A stretch of DNA of 64,000 bases, from NCBI RefSeq assembly GCF_018130465.1, contig NZ_JAFCKJ010000018.1:62001-126000 (forward strand), given 5' to 3'. Below the pieces are notes generated by a model that was not told the DNA's origin, searched no databases, and saw only the letters and a program-made list of their open reading frames with translations. The stretch comes from Bradyrhizobium canariense. GTDB taxonomy: Bacteria; Pseudomonadota; Alphaproteobacteria; Rhizobiales; Xanthobacteraceae. Position numbers and translations under genes: made by a program. Positions 16,601 through 25,251 of the stretch are shown in pieces (the stretch's first letter is position 1; each line of letters opens with the position of its first letter).

Positions 16601-16634
16601 TTGACGCTACCTAGATCGTAAGTATACTGTCAAT
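16601..16634 (+). promoter_or_regulatory. Divergent promoter with candidate MarR operator
   Basis: A sigma-70-like promoter for gentisate dioxygenase is visible: TTGACG at 16601-16606, 16-base spacer, TATACT at 16623-16628. The 25-nt element at 16610-16634 (CCTAGAT, C, GTAAGTATACTGTCAAT) covers the -10 box and is shared with 12464-12488. On the other strand it contains TTGACA (16633 to 16628), 18 bases before a weak TAGCGT, which could serve the isomerase-marR unit. A bound repressor would therefore block both directions. Confidence 0.72.
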
Positions 16635-16659
16635 CAACAAAAGCGACGGGAGCCGCACC

Positions 16660-17700
16660 ATGGAAGCCGTGACCAAGACGCCGGAACGCGAGGCGTTCTA
16701 CAAAAAGATCGACGGCGAGAATCTCACCGCGCTCTGGACCGTCATGAGCGACCTGATCACGCCGGAGCCGAAGAGCGCCTGCCGGCCGCATCTGTGGAAG
16801 TTCGAGGTCATCCGCGACTACATGACCGAAGCCGGCAAGCTGATCACGGCGAAGGAAGCCGAGCGGCGCGTGCTGGTGCTGGAAAATCCCGGCCTGCGCG
16901 GGCAGTCGAAAATCACCACGTCGCTCTATGCCGGCGTGCAGATGGTGGTGCCCGGCGACGTCGCGCCCGCCCACCGGCACAGCCAGTCGGCACTGCGCTT
17001 CGTGCTCGAAGGCAAGGGCGCCCACACCGCAGTCGACGGCGAGCGCACTGCGATGGAGCCCGGCGACTTCATCATCACGCCGTCGATGACCTGGCACGAT
17101 CATTCCAACGAGACCGACCAGCCGATGTTCTGGCTCGACGGTCTCGACATTCCGCTGGTGCAGTTCTTCGACTGCTCCTTCGCCGAAGGCTCCAAGGAGG
17201 ACCAGCAGAAGATTACAAGGCCCGCCGGAGACAGCTTTGCGCGCTACGGCCACAACCTGCTGCCGGTCGACGTGAAACGGAGCTCGAAGACCTCGCCGAT
17301 CTTCAGCTATCCCTATGCCTACACGCGCGAGGCACTGGAGAAGGCTCGCGCGAGCCAGGAGTGGGATGCCTGTCACGGGCTGAAGCTGAAGTTCAGCAAC
17401 CCCGAAACCGGCGACTTCGCGATGCCGACCATCGGCACGTTCATCCAGTTGCTGCCGAAGGGCTTCAAGACCGCGCGCTATCGCGCGACGGACGCGACGG
17501 TGTTCTGTCCGATCGAAGGCCACGGCCGCACCCGCATCGGGGAAGCGACCTTCGAATGGGGCCCGCGCGACCTGTTCGTGGTGCCGAGCTGGCAATGGGT
17601 CACGCACGAGGCCGACATGGATGCGGTGCTGTTCAGCTTCTCGGATCGGCCGGTGCAGCAGAAGCTCGACCTGTTCCGCGAGGACCGCGGTAACGCGTGA
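16660..17700 (+). CDS. Gentisate 1,2-dioxygenase
   Basis: 346 residues, the common length for this bicupin enzyme. The first cupin carries the iron-binding histidines in HRHSQSALRFVLEGKGAH (His105 and His107), followed by MTWHDHSNE (about 144-152). The second cupin spans about 255-340 with GHGRTRIGEATFEWGPRDLF. It opens the gentisate ring between C1 and C2 with O2 and Fe(II), giving maleylpyruvate. The ATG at 16660 follows ACGGGAG at good spacing. The gene has its own strong promoter with the MarR-type operator. It completes the island: aryl-CoA ligase, hydroxylase, dioxygenase, isomerase. A thioesterase to release gentisate from gentisyl-CoA is not evident. Confidence 0.92.
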   Translation: MEAVTKTPEREAFYKKIDGENLTALWTVMSDLITPEPKSACRPHLWKFEVIRDYMTEAGKLITAKEAERRVLVLENPGLRGQSKITTSLYAGVQMVVPGDVAPAHRHSQSALRFVLEGKGAHTAVDGERTAMEPGDFIITPSMTWHDHSNETDQPMFWLDGLDIPLVQFFDCSFAEGSKEDQQKITRPAGDSFARYGHNLLPVDVKRSSKTSPIFSYPYAYTREALEKARASQEWDACHGLKLKFSNPETGDFAMPTIGTFIQLLPKGFKTARYRATDATVFCPIEGHGRTRIGEATFEWGPRDLFVVPSWQWVTHEADMDAVLFSFSDRPVQQKLDLFREDRGNA

Positions 17701-17729
17701 GGCTGCGCTGCTATAGCCTCACATTCGGT

Positions 17730-17864
17730 GTCGTCCCGGCGAAGGCCGGGACCCATACCGCGTGATCTATCGACGGCAGGTGGTGTGAGTACCAGCGAAG
17801 AGTAACTACCAGTCTTCGCCAAACGCTCCCTGGGGTTATGGGTCCCGGCCTTCGCCGGGACGAC
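17730..17864. repeat. Dispersed palindromic repeat, family A
   Basis: GTCGTCCCGGCGAAGGCCGG begins the left arm and CCCGGCCTTCGCCGGGACGAC ends the right arm. The middle contains CCAGTCTTCGCCAAACGC. It separates the converging gentisate dioxygenase and ABC permease genes. Confidence 0.88.
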
Positions 17865-17899
17865 GGTGGAGATTGCGGCGCGAGCCAGCCTCTCCAGCC

Positions 17900-18724
17900 T
17901 CACCGCCAGTGCAGCAGCCGTATCTCCAGCCAGTTGATCACCCGCCCCACCATCAACCCAAATACCGACAAGATCACCACGCCCGCAAGCAGCTGATCCG
18001 TCTGCATCAGGTTGCCGGCCTGCAACACGAACGCACCGATGCCGTATTGCGCGCCGATCATCTCGGCGCTGACGACGAGCAGCAGCGCCACCGACGACGT
18101 GATGCGGAAGCCGGCGAGGATCGCGGGCAGCGCGCCCGGCCAGACCACCTTGCGGACGATGGTGGCGAACGGCACGTTGAAGCTCTGCGCCATGCGGATC
18201 AGGTTGCGCGGCACCGCGTCGACGCCGCTATAGACCGAGATCGCGGTCGAGAAGAACACGCCGAGCGCAATGGTCGCGATCTTCGGCTCTTCGCCGATGC
18301 CGAGCCAGAGGATCAACAGCGGCAGCAGCGCGATCTTCGGAATCGGGAACAGCGCCGAGATGAAGGTGATGCCGACGCTGCGCGCCAGACGCGACAGGCC
18401 GATGGCAAAGCCGACCGCGACACCGGCCGCCGTGCCGAGCAGCCAGCCGACACCGATGCGCAGCAGCGAAGCGGACAGGTGCTGCCACAGCGCGCCCGAG
18501 ATCGCGAGCTGATAGATGGCACGCACGATCGCCGATGGTGCCGGCAGGAACAGCGGATTGACGAAGCCGGTACTGCCGGCCGCCTGCCAGATCGCGATGA
18601 CCAGCGCGAGCGCGATCCAGCCGCCGAAACGGCTGCTCGCCGGCACGAAGCCGGCGCCGCGAAAGCGGACGCGCCGGACCACTTCATCCTTCGCAGATGT
18701 TCCCGCCGGAGCGCGATCAAGCAT
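17900..18724 (-). CDS. ABC transporter permease, NitT/TauT (SsuC-like) family
   Basis: 274 residues with about six membrane helices and the cytoplasmic coupling loop GALPAILAGFRITSSVALLL (EAA-type loop, about residues 200-219). The helices IALALVIAIWQAAG and GVGWLLGTAAGVAVGFAIGL match SsuC/TauC permeases for sulfonates, nitrate or pyrimidine precursors. The ATG at 18724 overlaps the end of the ATPase gene by 8 bases. An in-frame ATG at 18745 would add seven residues. It forms the membrane channel of the three-gene transporter. The cargo is unknown; the nearby aromatic-acid island makes an aromatic acid possible, but that is only proximity. Confidence 0.9.
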   Translation of the reverse strand: MLDRAPAGTSAKDEVVRRVRFRGAGFVPASSRFGGWIALALVIAIWQAAGSTGFVNPLFLPAPSAIVRAIYQLAISGALWQHLSASLLRIGVGWLLGTAAGVAVGFAIGLSRLARSVGITFISALFPIPKIALLPLLILWLGIGEEPKIATIALGVFFSTAISVYSGVDAVPRNLIRMAQSFNVPFATIVRKVVWPGALPAILAGFRITSSVALLLVVSAEMIGAQYGIGAFVLQAGNLMQTDQLLAGVVILSVFGLMVGRVINWLEIRLLHWR

Positions 18725-19490
18725 GCTGGACCTCGCGCTCGGCATCGATCGCCTCGTTGCGGATCAGCGACCAGATCTGGTTCTGAAGCGCGAGCAGCTT
18801 TTCACGGGCTGCAATTTCACCGCGCTCAGTGCGCGTCATCGGCACGCTGACGACCTCGCGAATGCGGCCGGGACGCCGCGACAGCACCACGATGCGGTCG
18901 GCAAGCCGCGCCGCCTCTTCGAGATTATGCGTGACATAGACCGCGCCCATGCCGCCGTCGGCGAGCAGACGGACGAAGTCCTCCATCAGAAGTTCGCGGG
19001 TCTGCGAATCCAGCGCCGAGAGCGGCTCGTCCATCAGGAGGATGGCCGGCTTGACCGCGAGCGCGCGCGATATGCCGACGCGCTGGCGCATGCCGCCGGA
19101 AAGCTGCTTGGGATAGGTTTTGCGAAAATCGGTCAGGCCGGTGCGGCGCAAGGCGTCGTCGACCAGCGCGCGGCGCTGCACGGCCGAGAGCTGGGCGTGC
19201 AGCAGCGGGAATTCGACGTTCTCCTCCACATTGGCCCAGGGCAGCAGCGCGAAATCCTGAAACACGAAGGTGAGCGGATTGAGACTGTCCGCCGGCGGCG
19301 CGCCGCGCAACTCGGGCGCGCCGGCGGTGGGCAGCAACAGCCCGCCGAGGATCGACAACAGCGTGCTCTTGCCGCAGCCCGAGGGCCCAACGATCGCCAC
19401 CACCTCGCCCGCGCTGACGGTGAAGGAGACGTCGTCGAGCACGGCGAGATCGCCGAAGCGATGGGTGATGTGGTTGGCGATCAGGTCCAT
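18717..19490 (-). CDS. ABC transporter ATP-binding protein, NitT/TauT (SsuB-like) family
   Basis: 257 residues with every expected nucleotide-binding motif: Walker A GPSGCGKST (about residues 35-43), Q-loop FVFQDFALLPW, signature LSGGMRQRV (about 129-137), Walker B ILLMDEPLSALD (about 149-160) and the switch histidine in VTHNLEEAARLADR. It powers the adjacent permease. It overlaps that permease gene and is separated from the binding-protein gene by 260 bases that are filled with dispersed repeats, so its transcription may be partly uncoupled from the binding protein. Confidence 0.93.
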   Translation of the reverse strand: MDLIANHITHRFGDLAVLDDVSFTVSAGEVVAIVGPSGCGKSTLLSILGGLLLPTAGAPELRGAPPADSLNPLTFVFQDFALLPWANVEENVEFPLLHAQLSAVQRRALVDDALRRTGLTDFRKTYPKQLSGGMRQRVGISRALAVKPAILLMDEPLSALDSQTRELLMEDFVRLLADGGMGAVYVTHNLEEAARLADRIVVLSRRPGRIREVVSVPMTRTERGEIAAREKLLALQNQIWSLIRNEAIDAEREVQHA

Positions 19491-19503
19491 CTCATGGCCT
19501 CAG

Positions 19504-19643
19504 TGTCGTCCCGGCGAACGCCGGGACCCATACGCCGAGTGGCAGTTGTGGCGCAAAGTGGTCATTGCCTGTCTTCGCCAAATTCAATTCGGTGGTTATG
19601 GGTCCCGGCCCCCGTGCGCAATTGCGCACTAGGCCGGGACGAC
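19504..19643. repeat. Composite dispersed repeat, family A with a family D right arm
   Basis: The left arm GTCGTCCCGGCGAACGCCGG is family A. The right arm GGTCCCGGCC runs into CCGTGCGCAATTGCGCACTA, the family D core, before ending GGCCGGGACGAC. The normal CTTCGCC loop is thus replaced by the D core. The middle holds TTCGCCAAATTCAATTCGG. Confidence 0.82.
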
Positions 19644-19650
19644 ACTGACG

Positions 19651-19727
19651 GCCCGGCTGCATCCGGGCCGTGCATCCTTCGAGGCTCGACTTGCGGCGCG
19701 CCGCAAGTCGAGCACCTCAGGATGACG
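19651..19727. repeat. Dispersed palindromic repeat, family C (shorter copy)
   Basis: It has GCCCGGCTGCATCCGGGCC, then ATCCTTCGAGGCTCG, then the hairpin CTTGCGGCGCGCCGCAAG and the end CACCTCAGGATGACG. It is adjacent to the composite A/D repeat. Together they fill the gap between the ABC ATPase and its binding-protein gene. Confidence 0.78.
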
Positions 19728-19750
19728 GAGATGGTTAGGAGAACGATGCA

Positions 19751-20755
19751 TCAATCCGCTTTCACAAATTCCTTTGCGATGATCGCATTCGCGTCAAAAC
19801 CCTTGTCGGCAAAGCCCTGCTCCTGGAGCCATTTGATCTGGTTGTCGACGTTCTTGACGTCGAGCTTGCCGTCGGGATCGATATAGGCGCAGTTGCCGAC
19901 CACCTGCTCCACCGGCAAGTTGGTGTATTTTGCGATGATCTCCAGCAGCGGCTTTGTCTTGTCGTTGATCGGGGCGACACCGTCCTTCATCGCGGCAAGG
20001 ATGACGTCGTGATATTCGCGGTCGGCCTTTGCCAAAACGCCGAGCAGCTTCGTCACCAGCACCTTGTTGGTCAGCGTCTTCGGTGAAGCGAACACCGCGC
20101 CCAATTGCCAGGGTGTCTCGTCGCCGACCCAGCCGAGAAACTTCGCACCGCCGTCGTCCATCAGCTTTCGCGCGGTGGAGATCGGCAGCAGCGCGGCATC
20201 CACGGTCTCGCCCTTCAGCGCGGCCGCCGCATTCGACAGCGATTGCAGCGGTACGATCTTCACGTCGGCGAGCTTGAAGCCGTATTTGTCGGCAAGCAGG
20301 CCGAGCGAATAGTGAAAGGAGGAGCCGACCTGCGTCATCGCCACGCGCTTGCCCGCGAGGTCCTTCGGCGTCTTCAGGCCGCTCGCATAGGCGTTGTTGC
20401 TGGCGAAATAACCGATCAGGGGATAGCCAGCCTTCTCGCGGCTCATGCCGCCGATCACCTTCAGCACCCCCTTGCCGGCGAGATTGTAAAGACCGGCGGT
20501 GAAGGCGGTTACGCCGAAATCGACGTCGCCCGAGGTGGTGGCCACCGCGATCGGCTGCGCTGCGTCGAAGAATTTCAGCTCGACGTCGAGGCCGGCCTCG
20601 CGGAAATAGCCCTTGTCCTGCGCGATGAAGACGGGCGCGGAGGAGGATAGCCTGAGCACGCCGATCCTGGCCTTCAGCGCGTCCTCGGCTCGGGCCGTGC
20701 CCATCGCCGTGATCGCCATCAGGCCAGCTAGCGCGAGCCGCACAATCCCGGTCAT
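19751..20755 (-). CDS. ABC transporter substrate-binding protein, NitT/TauT (NMT1-like) family
   Basis: 334 residues with a signal peptide ending AMGTARA near residue 24. The fold signature is SSSAPVFIAQDKGYFREAGL (about residues 37-56), followed by DFGVTAFTAGLYNLAGKG and DLAGKRVAMTQVGSS. These match NMT1/THI5-type binding proteins for sulfonates, nitrate, pyrimidine precursors or aromatic acids. It would deliver cargo to the permease at 17900. It begins 34 bases after the FAD oxidoreductase gene, so the oxidoreductase is probably expressed with the transporter and may act on the imported compound. The ligand is unknown. Confidence 0.9.
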   Translation of the reverse strand: MTGIVRLALAGLMAITAMGTARAEDALKARIGVLRLSSSAPVFIAQDKGYFREAGLDVELKFFDAAQPIAVATTSGDVDFGVTAFTAGLYNLAGKGVLKVIGGMSREKAGYPLIGYFASNNAYASGLKTPKDLAGKRVAMTQVGSSFHYSLGLLADKYGFKLADVKIVPLQSLSNAAAALKGETVDAALLPISTARKLMDDGGAKFLGWVGDETPWQLGAVFASPKTLTNKVLVTKLLGVLAKADREYHDVILAAMKDGVAPINDKTKPLLEIIAKYTNLPVEQVVGNCAYIDPDGKLDVKNVDNQIKWLQEQGFADKGFDANAIIAKEFVKAD

Positions 20756-20789
20756 TTCGTTTCCTCCGCCGTCGTTATCTTGCAGTCGG

Positions 20790-22154
20790 TTACAGGCCCT
20801 CGGGCACGGGCTGGTCCCGTCCGATGAAGGCGCCCTGTTGTTTCAACGTTTCCTGCAATTTTTCAATGGGGATGTCGCGTGGAATGCGGTTTCCGGAGAG
20901 CGCCAGCGCGGCGGCGGAACCGGCCGCCTCCCCCATCACGAAACAGGCACCGGAGACCCGGGCCGCCGACTGGCCCTCATGGGTCATCGAGGCGCAGCGG
21001 CCGGCGACCAGCAGATTGTCGACGCCTTCGGGCACCAGCATGCGGTAAGGCAGCTCGTTATAGCCACGCGATTCCGGGATCGGCGGGAAGGTGAAGACGA
21101 CGTCGCCGGGAACATGCGCCTCGATCGGCCAGCCATTGACCCCGATGGAATCGTCGAACGAGGCGCAGCCGAGCACGTCCTCGCCGCTGAGCTGATAGCC
21201 GCCCGTGATGCGGCGGGTTTCGCGGATGCCGAGCTGCGGCGGCAGGTCGACGATGTAGGATTTTTCAAAGCCCGGAACGGTGCGAAGGAATTCGAACGCG
21301 GCGAGCGCCTGCTTGCGGCCCTCGATCTCGCCGCGGGTGAGATCATCGGGCTCGATGCCGTTGATGGCATGACCATCCTCGCGCGCCACTTGCGTAAAGT
21401 TCACCCGCCATTCGATGCCGGATTTCTGCGGTCGCACGATCGCGCTCTTGCGCGGGAATGTGTGGGTGCCGGCCGCAAGCGCCTTTTCCATCAGTTGCGG
21501 GATGGTGCGCCAGGCATCGCCGGCCTTCGCGGGATCGATGCCGTTGAGACGGAGCATCATCGAGGGATACATCGGATGGCCGCGCTCGTCGCCGAATTCG
21601 AACGGCGCGCCGGCCCAGACCGCGAGATCGCCGTCGCCGGAGCAATCGATGAAGATCTCCGATCGCACCGCCTGCCGGCCGGCCTTGGTCTCGACCATCA
21701 GCGCATCGATGCGACGGTCGTCGCCCATCACGACGCCGGCGCCAAGCGCGTGGAAGAGGATGTGCACCTTGTGACTGGCGAGCAGTTGGTCGGCCGCGAT
21801 CTTGTAGGCCGCGGTGTCGTAAGCCTGGGCGAAGACCTTGCCGAGAATCAGATGCGGCGCGTTGAGGCCATTCAAGCGATCGATCCGCGTCAGCAGCTCG
21901 GACGCCATGCCCTGCACCAGCCGGTGGGCCTCGCCGTAGACATTGCCATGCAGGCCGCAGAAATTGGTGACGCCGGCAGCGGTGCCCATGCCGCCAAGGA
22001 AGCCGTAGCGCTCGATCAGCAGCGTCCGCCTGCCTGCGCGCGCAGCTGACGCCGCCGCCACGATGCCGGCCGGACCGCCGCCGAGGACGACGACTTCATA
22101 TTCGCCGTAGAGCGGCACCTGGCGCGCCGGTTCTTCGATCGTCATGACCTGCAT
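20790..22154 (-). CDS. FAD-dependent oxidoreductase (FAD_oxidored family)
   Basis: 454 residues. The N-terminus carries the FAD-binding motif VVLGGGPAGIVAAASAARAG (about residues 23-42) and the family-specific RYGFLGGMGTAAGVTNFCGL. The middle has FIDCSGDGDLAVWAGAPFE, and the C-terminus has LVAGRCASMTHEGQSAARVS. Proteins of this group are putative dehydrogenases or reductases with few proven reactions; some are annotated as xanthan-lyase-like. It leads an operon with an NMT1-type ABC transporter and is divergent from a LysR regulator gene, which probably controls it. The substrate is unknown. The call rests on the FAD motifs and family look. Confidence 0.85.
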   Translation of the reverse strand: MQVMTIEEPARQVPLYGEYEVVVLGGGPAGIVAAASAARAGRRTLLIERYGFLGGMGTAAGVTNFCGLHGNVYGEAHRLVQGMASELLTRIDRLNGLNAPHLILGKVFAQAYDTAAYKIAADQLLASHKVHILFHALGAGVVMGDDRRIDALMVETKAGRQAVRSEIFIDCSGDGDLAVWAGAPFEFGDERGHPMYPSMMLRLNGIDPAKAGDAWRTIPQLMEKALAAGTHTFPRKSAIVRPQKSGIEWRVNFTQVAREDGHAINGIEPDDLTRGEIEGRKQALAAFEFLRTVPGFEKSYIVDLPPQLGIRETRRITGGYQLSGEDVLGCASFDDSIGVNGWPIEAHVPGDVVFTFPPIPESRGYNELPYRMLVPEGVDNLLVAGRCASMTHEGQSAARVSGACFVMGEAAGSAAALALSGNRIPRDIPIEKLQETLKQQGAFIGRDQPVPEGL

Positions 22155-22240
22155 GGCGCGTCCTGTCCCTGAAAATCTCTTGCTTGGGCCGACTATGAAT
22201 TAACGCAAGTCCGACTACAATCTACCAAAATAAGCGATCA

Positions 22241-22261
22241 CCTTTCTCGAATCGCGAAAGG
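22241..22261. promoter_or_regulatory. Candidate LysR-type operator
   Basis: Six-base arms CCTTTC and GAAAGG around a 9-base centre, containing T-N11-A, lie 6 bases upstream of the lysR ATG in the divergent region. LysR proteins often bind such sites and repress their own genes. The site also overlaps the lysR ribosome site, so the pairing could be partly coincidental. Confidence 0.4.
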
Positions 22262-22267
22262 CTAGAG

Positions 22268-23152
22268 ATGGACATCCTGGTAAACCTTCAGGCGTTCCTT
22301 GCCACCGCGGACGCGGCCGGATTTTCCGCCGCGGCAAGAAAGCTCAACGTCGCGACTTCGGTGGTCGCAAAGCGGGTCACCCAATTGGAGACGCGGATCG
22401 GCACGCGGCTGTTTCATCGCTCGACGCGGCAATTGCGGCTGACCGCGGCAGGCCAGGAATATGTCCACCGGGCGCGGAGCGTGGTCGCCGATGTCGGCGA
22501 TCTCCTGTCGCGGATGGGCGAGAAAGGACATGATCTTATCGATCATTTGCGTATCAAGGCACCGACATCGCTGACCATCGCCCGGCTTGCCGATGTGTTC
22601 AGCGCGTTCCAGACCCAAAACCCGAAGCTGAAACTCGAAATCGTCCTGATCGACCGTCCCGTCGATCCGGTGACGGAAGGCTTCGATATCGCCATCGGCG
22701 CGTTCCCGCATTCTTTCGGCGGCGTGGTCGACGAACCCCTATGCCGATTGAAGCGCTTATTGTGCGCGTCGCCGGCCTATCTCAGGGCGCACGGCATGCC
22801 GCGACACCCGCGCGATCTGGTCGATCATCGTTGCCTGAGTTTTCTTCCCACCGGCCCGGACTGGGTGTTCGAGGGGCCGCGCGACCGTATCACGGTTCAG
22901 GTCCGGCCGCTGTTGAGTTCGAACGAGGGCCACGTGCTCGTGAAAAGCGCGATCGCCGGCAACGGCATCGCCTTCATCTCGCACTACCTTGCGGAAGAAG
23001 CACTACGCCAAGGCACGTTGCAGGTCGTGTTGCCGGATTTTCCAATCCCCGAATTATGGGTCAAGGCAACCATTCCCGAGCGACGGGTCCAGGCTGCAGC
23101 GATTCAGGCGCTATTGCGCGAATTGAAGAGCTCGCTGTTGCCGGTGCTGTAA
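22268..23152 (+). CDS. LysR-family transcriptional regulator
   Basis: 294 residues. The N-terminal helix-turn-helix is in FLATADAAGFSAAARKLNVA through KRVTQLETRIGTRLFHRSTR (about residues 9-60), and the effector domain covers about 90-290. The architecture is normal. It is divergently placed from the FAD oxidoreductase and ABC transporter operon with a 113-base shared promoter region, which is the classic arrangement for a local activator. The inducer is likely the transported compound, but it is not identifiable. The start follows AAGG at acceptable spacing. Confidence 0.92.
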   Translation: MDILVNLQAFLATADAAGFSAAARKLNVATSVVAKRVTQLETRIGTRLFHRSTRQLRLTAAGQEYVHRARSVVADVGDLLSRMGEKGHDLIDHLRIKAPTSLTIARLADVFSAFQTQNPKLKLEIVLIDRPVDPVTEGFDIAIGAFPHSFGGVVDEPLCRLKRLLCASPAYLRAHGMPRHPRDLVDHRCLSFLPTGPDWVFEGPRDRITVQVRPLLSSNEGHVLVKSAIAGNGIAFISHYLAEEALRQGTLQVVLPDFPIPELWVKATIPERRVQAAAIQALLRELKSSLLPVL

Positions 23153-23198
23153 GGCCCGTTTCGTTTGCACCCGCGGCATCGCCGATCTCTCCGGGAAT

Positions 23199-25235
23199 TC
23201 AGGCCGCCGAGCGGATGGTGTGGAGGAAATCGTCGACGTTCGACTTCATTGAATCCGCCTGCTGCTTCAGGGCCGCCGCGACCGTAAGAGCGGCTTCGGC
23301 ACCGGCGTCGGTCTCGCCCGCCACCGCGCGCACCTGACCGATTTCCTGCGTCACCGCCGTGGTGCCGTTGGCCGCCTCTTCGACGTTGCGCGCGATTTCG
23401 CCCGTTGCCGCGCCCTGCTCTTCGACCGCCGCGGCAATCGCGGTGGCGATGTCGGCCATTTCCTTGACGGTGGTGCCGAACTGCTTGATCGCCTGGACCG
23501 ATTGGCCGGTCGCGCTCTGGATCGTCGCAATCTGGCTGGCGATCTGCTCGGTCGCCTGCGCTGTCTGGGTCGCGAGACTCTTGACCTCGCTGGCGACGAT
23601 CGCGAAGCCCCGGCCGGCGTCACCGGCGCGCGCTGCTTCGATGGTCGCGTTCAGCGCCAGCAGATTGGTCTGGCTGGCGATGGCCTGAATCAATTGAATG
23701 ATGGTGCCGATCTTTTCGGCCGCATCCGACAGCCCATGGATCAAATCGGAGGTGCGGTTGGTCTCGTCGGTCGCCCGGTTCGAGACCGCGACGGAGCGGT
23801 GCACCTGGCTCGAGATTTCGCGGATCGAGGCCGCGAGTTGCTGGGTGGCGGAGGCGACGGTCTGCACGTTCATCGATGCCTGCTCGGCGCGGGTCGCGAC
23901 CGCTTCGGCGAGCCCGCGACCACGCTCGGCGACCTTTGCCAACTCCTCGGCGCTGCGCCCCATGTCGTCGGCGCGGCCACCGACACCGGCAATCACCCCC
24001 TGCATGCCCTGCTCGAAGCGGCCGGCAAGATCCGACATCATGCGGGCACGGTCGGCCTCGGTGGCTTCGCGCTGTGCCGTGGCCTCGCCTTCCATGCGAC
24101 GAACCGCCAATGCATTTTCGCGGAACACCTCGACGGCCCGCGCCATGCGGCCGATTTCGTCGCGCGATTCGCCGCCCGGAATCGGCTCATCGAGCTCGCC
24201 CGCCGCCAGCGATTGCATCCGGTCCGTCATGCCGCGAATCGGGCCGGATACGCTGGCTCCGATCAACCATGCGAGCACCGCTCCCAGCAGCAGCGCGCCG
24301 GCCGCGGTCGCAATAACGGTCTGTTTGGTTTGATCGACCGCTGCCGAGGTCTTGTCACCCTGCTCGGCGCGCATGGTGCCGAGCTTCGCATTGATCTTGT
24401 TGACCTGATCGTCGATCGCCGCACTCGCCTTCTTCAGTTCGGCCTGCCTGGCGCGCAGATCGGCGGCAACCTTGATGACCTCTTCGAGCGCCGTCGTGTC
24501 GGCGGCGATCGCGGTCTTGAGTGCTGCGACCAGCGTCTTCAATTTGGGGGCGTCCACCGTCGCCAGCTCAGCCTCGGTGTCTGCGATCGCCAACTGGGCG
24601 TAGGACAACGCCTGCTTGGCGTCGTCGGCATCGCCCGTCGACATAGTGGACCCATAGCGCATCACGGTGACGCGCAGTGCGTCGACAACGCCAGCCAGGC
24701 GCATCGGGTTGACAAGCCGTTCCGCATCATCCGAGCGATTGGCAAGCGCAACCTGAATGCCGCTGACATTGAGGCCGGCGGCCGCGCCCTGGGCGTCGGT
24801 CTTCGTGGTGGCGGCGCGCAGCCGATCCGCGGCATCCGCCGCCGCGGTGAACGACGAACGATAGGTTTCCAGCGCCGTCTTGACCGGGCCGATGCCTTCC
24901 GCAATCGCTTGCAGTTTGCCGAATTGCCGATCGGCCTGATCGGCCAGTTTGCCCACGCCGTCGATCGCCTTGGCTGCGGCATCCTTGTCGCCGACATTCC
25001 AGGTTCGGATGAATTTCTCTACCGCCGAGTTCGCTTCCAAAAGCGCGGCACGCGCCTGTGACATGCCGGCGTCGCCGGCAGCGCTGGTAACGAGGTCATT
25101 GACCGTTCCGCCGATCCGCTCGACCTGGACCACGGCGAAGCCCGCGAGCAGGACCAGAAAGCTCAGAACCAGCGCGAAACCGCCAAACACGCGCGGACGG
25201 ACGCCGACCCGGGACATCATGTGCGATAATTTCAT
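23199..25235 (-). CDS. Methyl-accepting chemotaxis protein, transmembrane
   Basis: 678 residues. Membrane helix 1 is at about 13-36 ([20 protein letters not shown]), followed by a long helical periplasmic region to about 305. Membrane helix 2 is [20 protein letters not shown], then a HAMP domain ([20 protein letters not shown]). The signalling domain has the conserved hairpin tip [20 protein letters not shown]. It would control the CheA kinase and flagellar motors. No CheB/CheR docking pentapeptide is apparent at the C-terminus (FLHTIRSAA). It follows a TRAP-type binding-protein gene by 16 bases in the same direction. The two may form a sensing pair in which the receptor reads the loaded binding protein; that is inference from spacing. 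Confidence 0.95.
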   Translation of the reverse strand: MKLSHMMSRVGVRPRVFGGFALVLSFLVLLAGFAVVQVERIGGTVNDLVTSAAGDAGMSQARAALLEANSAVEKFIRTWNVGDKDAAAKAIDGVGKLADQADRQFGKLQAIAEGIGPVKTALETYRSSFTAAADAADRLRAATTKTDAQGAAAGLNVSGIQVALANRSDDAERLVNPMRLAGVVDALRVTVMRYGSTMSTGDADDAKQALSYAQLAIADTEAELATVDAPKLKTLVAALKTAIAADTTALEEVIKVAADLRARQAELKKASAAIDDQVNKINAKLGTMRAEQGDKTSAAVDQTKQTVIATAAGALLLGAVLAWLIGASVSGPIRGMTDRMQSLAAGELDEPIPGGESRDEIGRMARAVEVFRENALAVRRMEGEATAQREATEADRARMMSDLAGRFEQGMQGVIAGVGGRADDMGRSAEELAKVAERGRGLAEAVATRAEQASMNVQTVASATQQLAASIREISSQVHRSVAVSNRATDETNRTSDLIHGLSDAAEKIGTIIQLIQAIASQTNLLALNATIEAARAGDAGRGFAIVASEVKSLATQTAQATEQIASQIATIQSATGQSVQAIKQFGTTVKEMADIATAIAAAVEEQGAATGEIARNVEEAANGTTAVTQEIGQVRAVAGETDAGAEAALTVAAALKQQADSMKSNVDDFLHTIRSAA

Positions 25236-25251
25236 GGGAATCCCGAAATTC

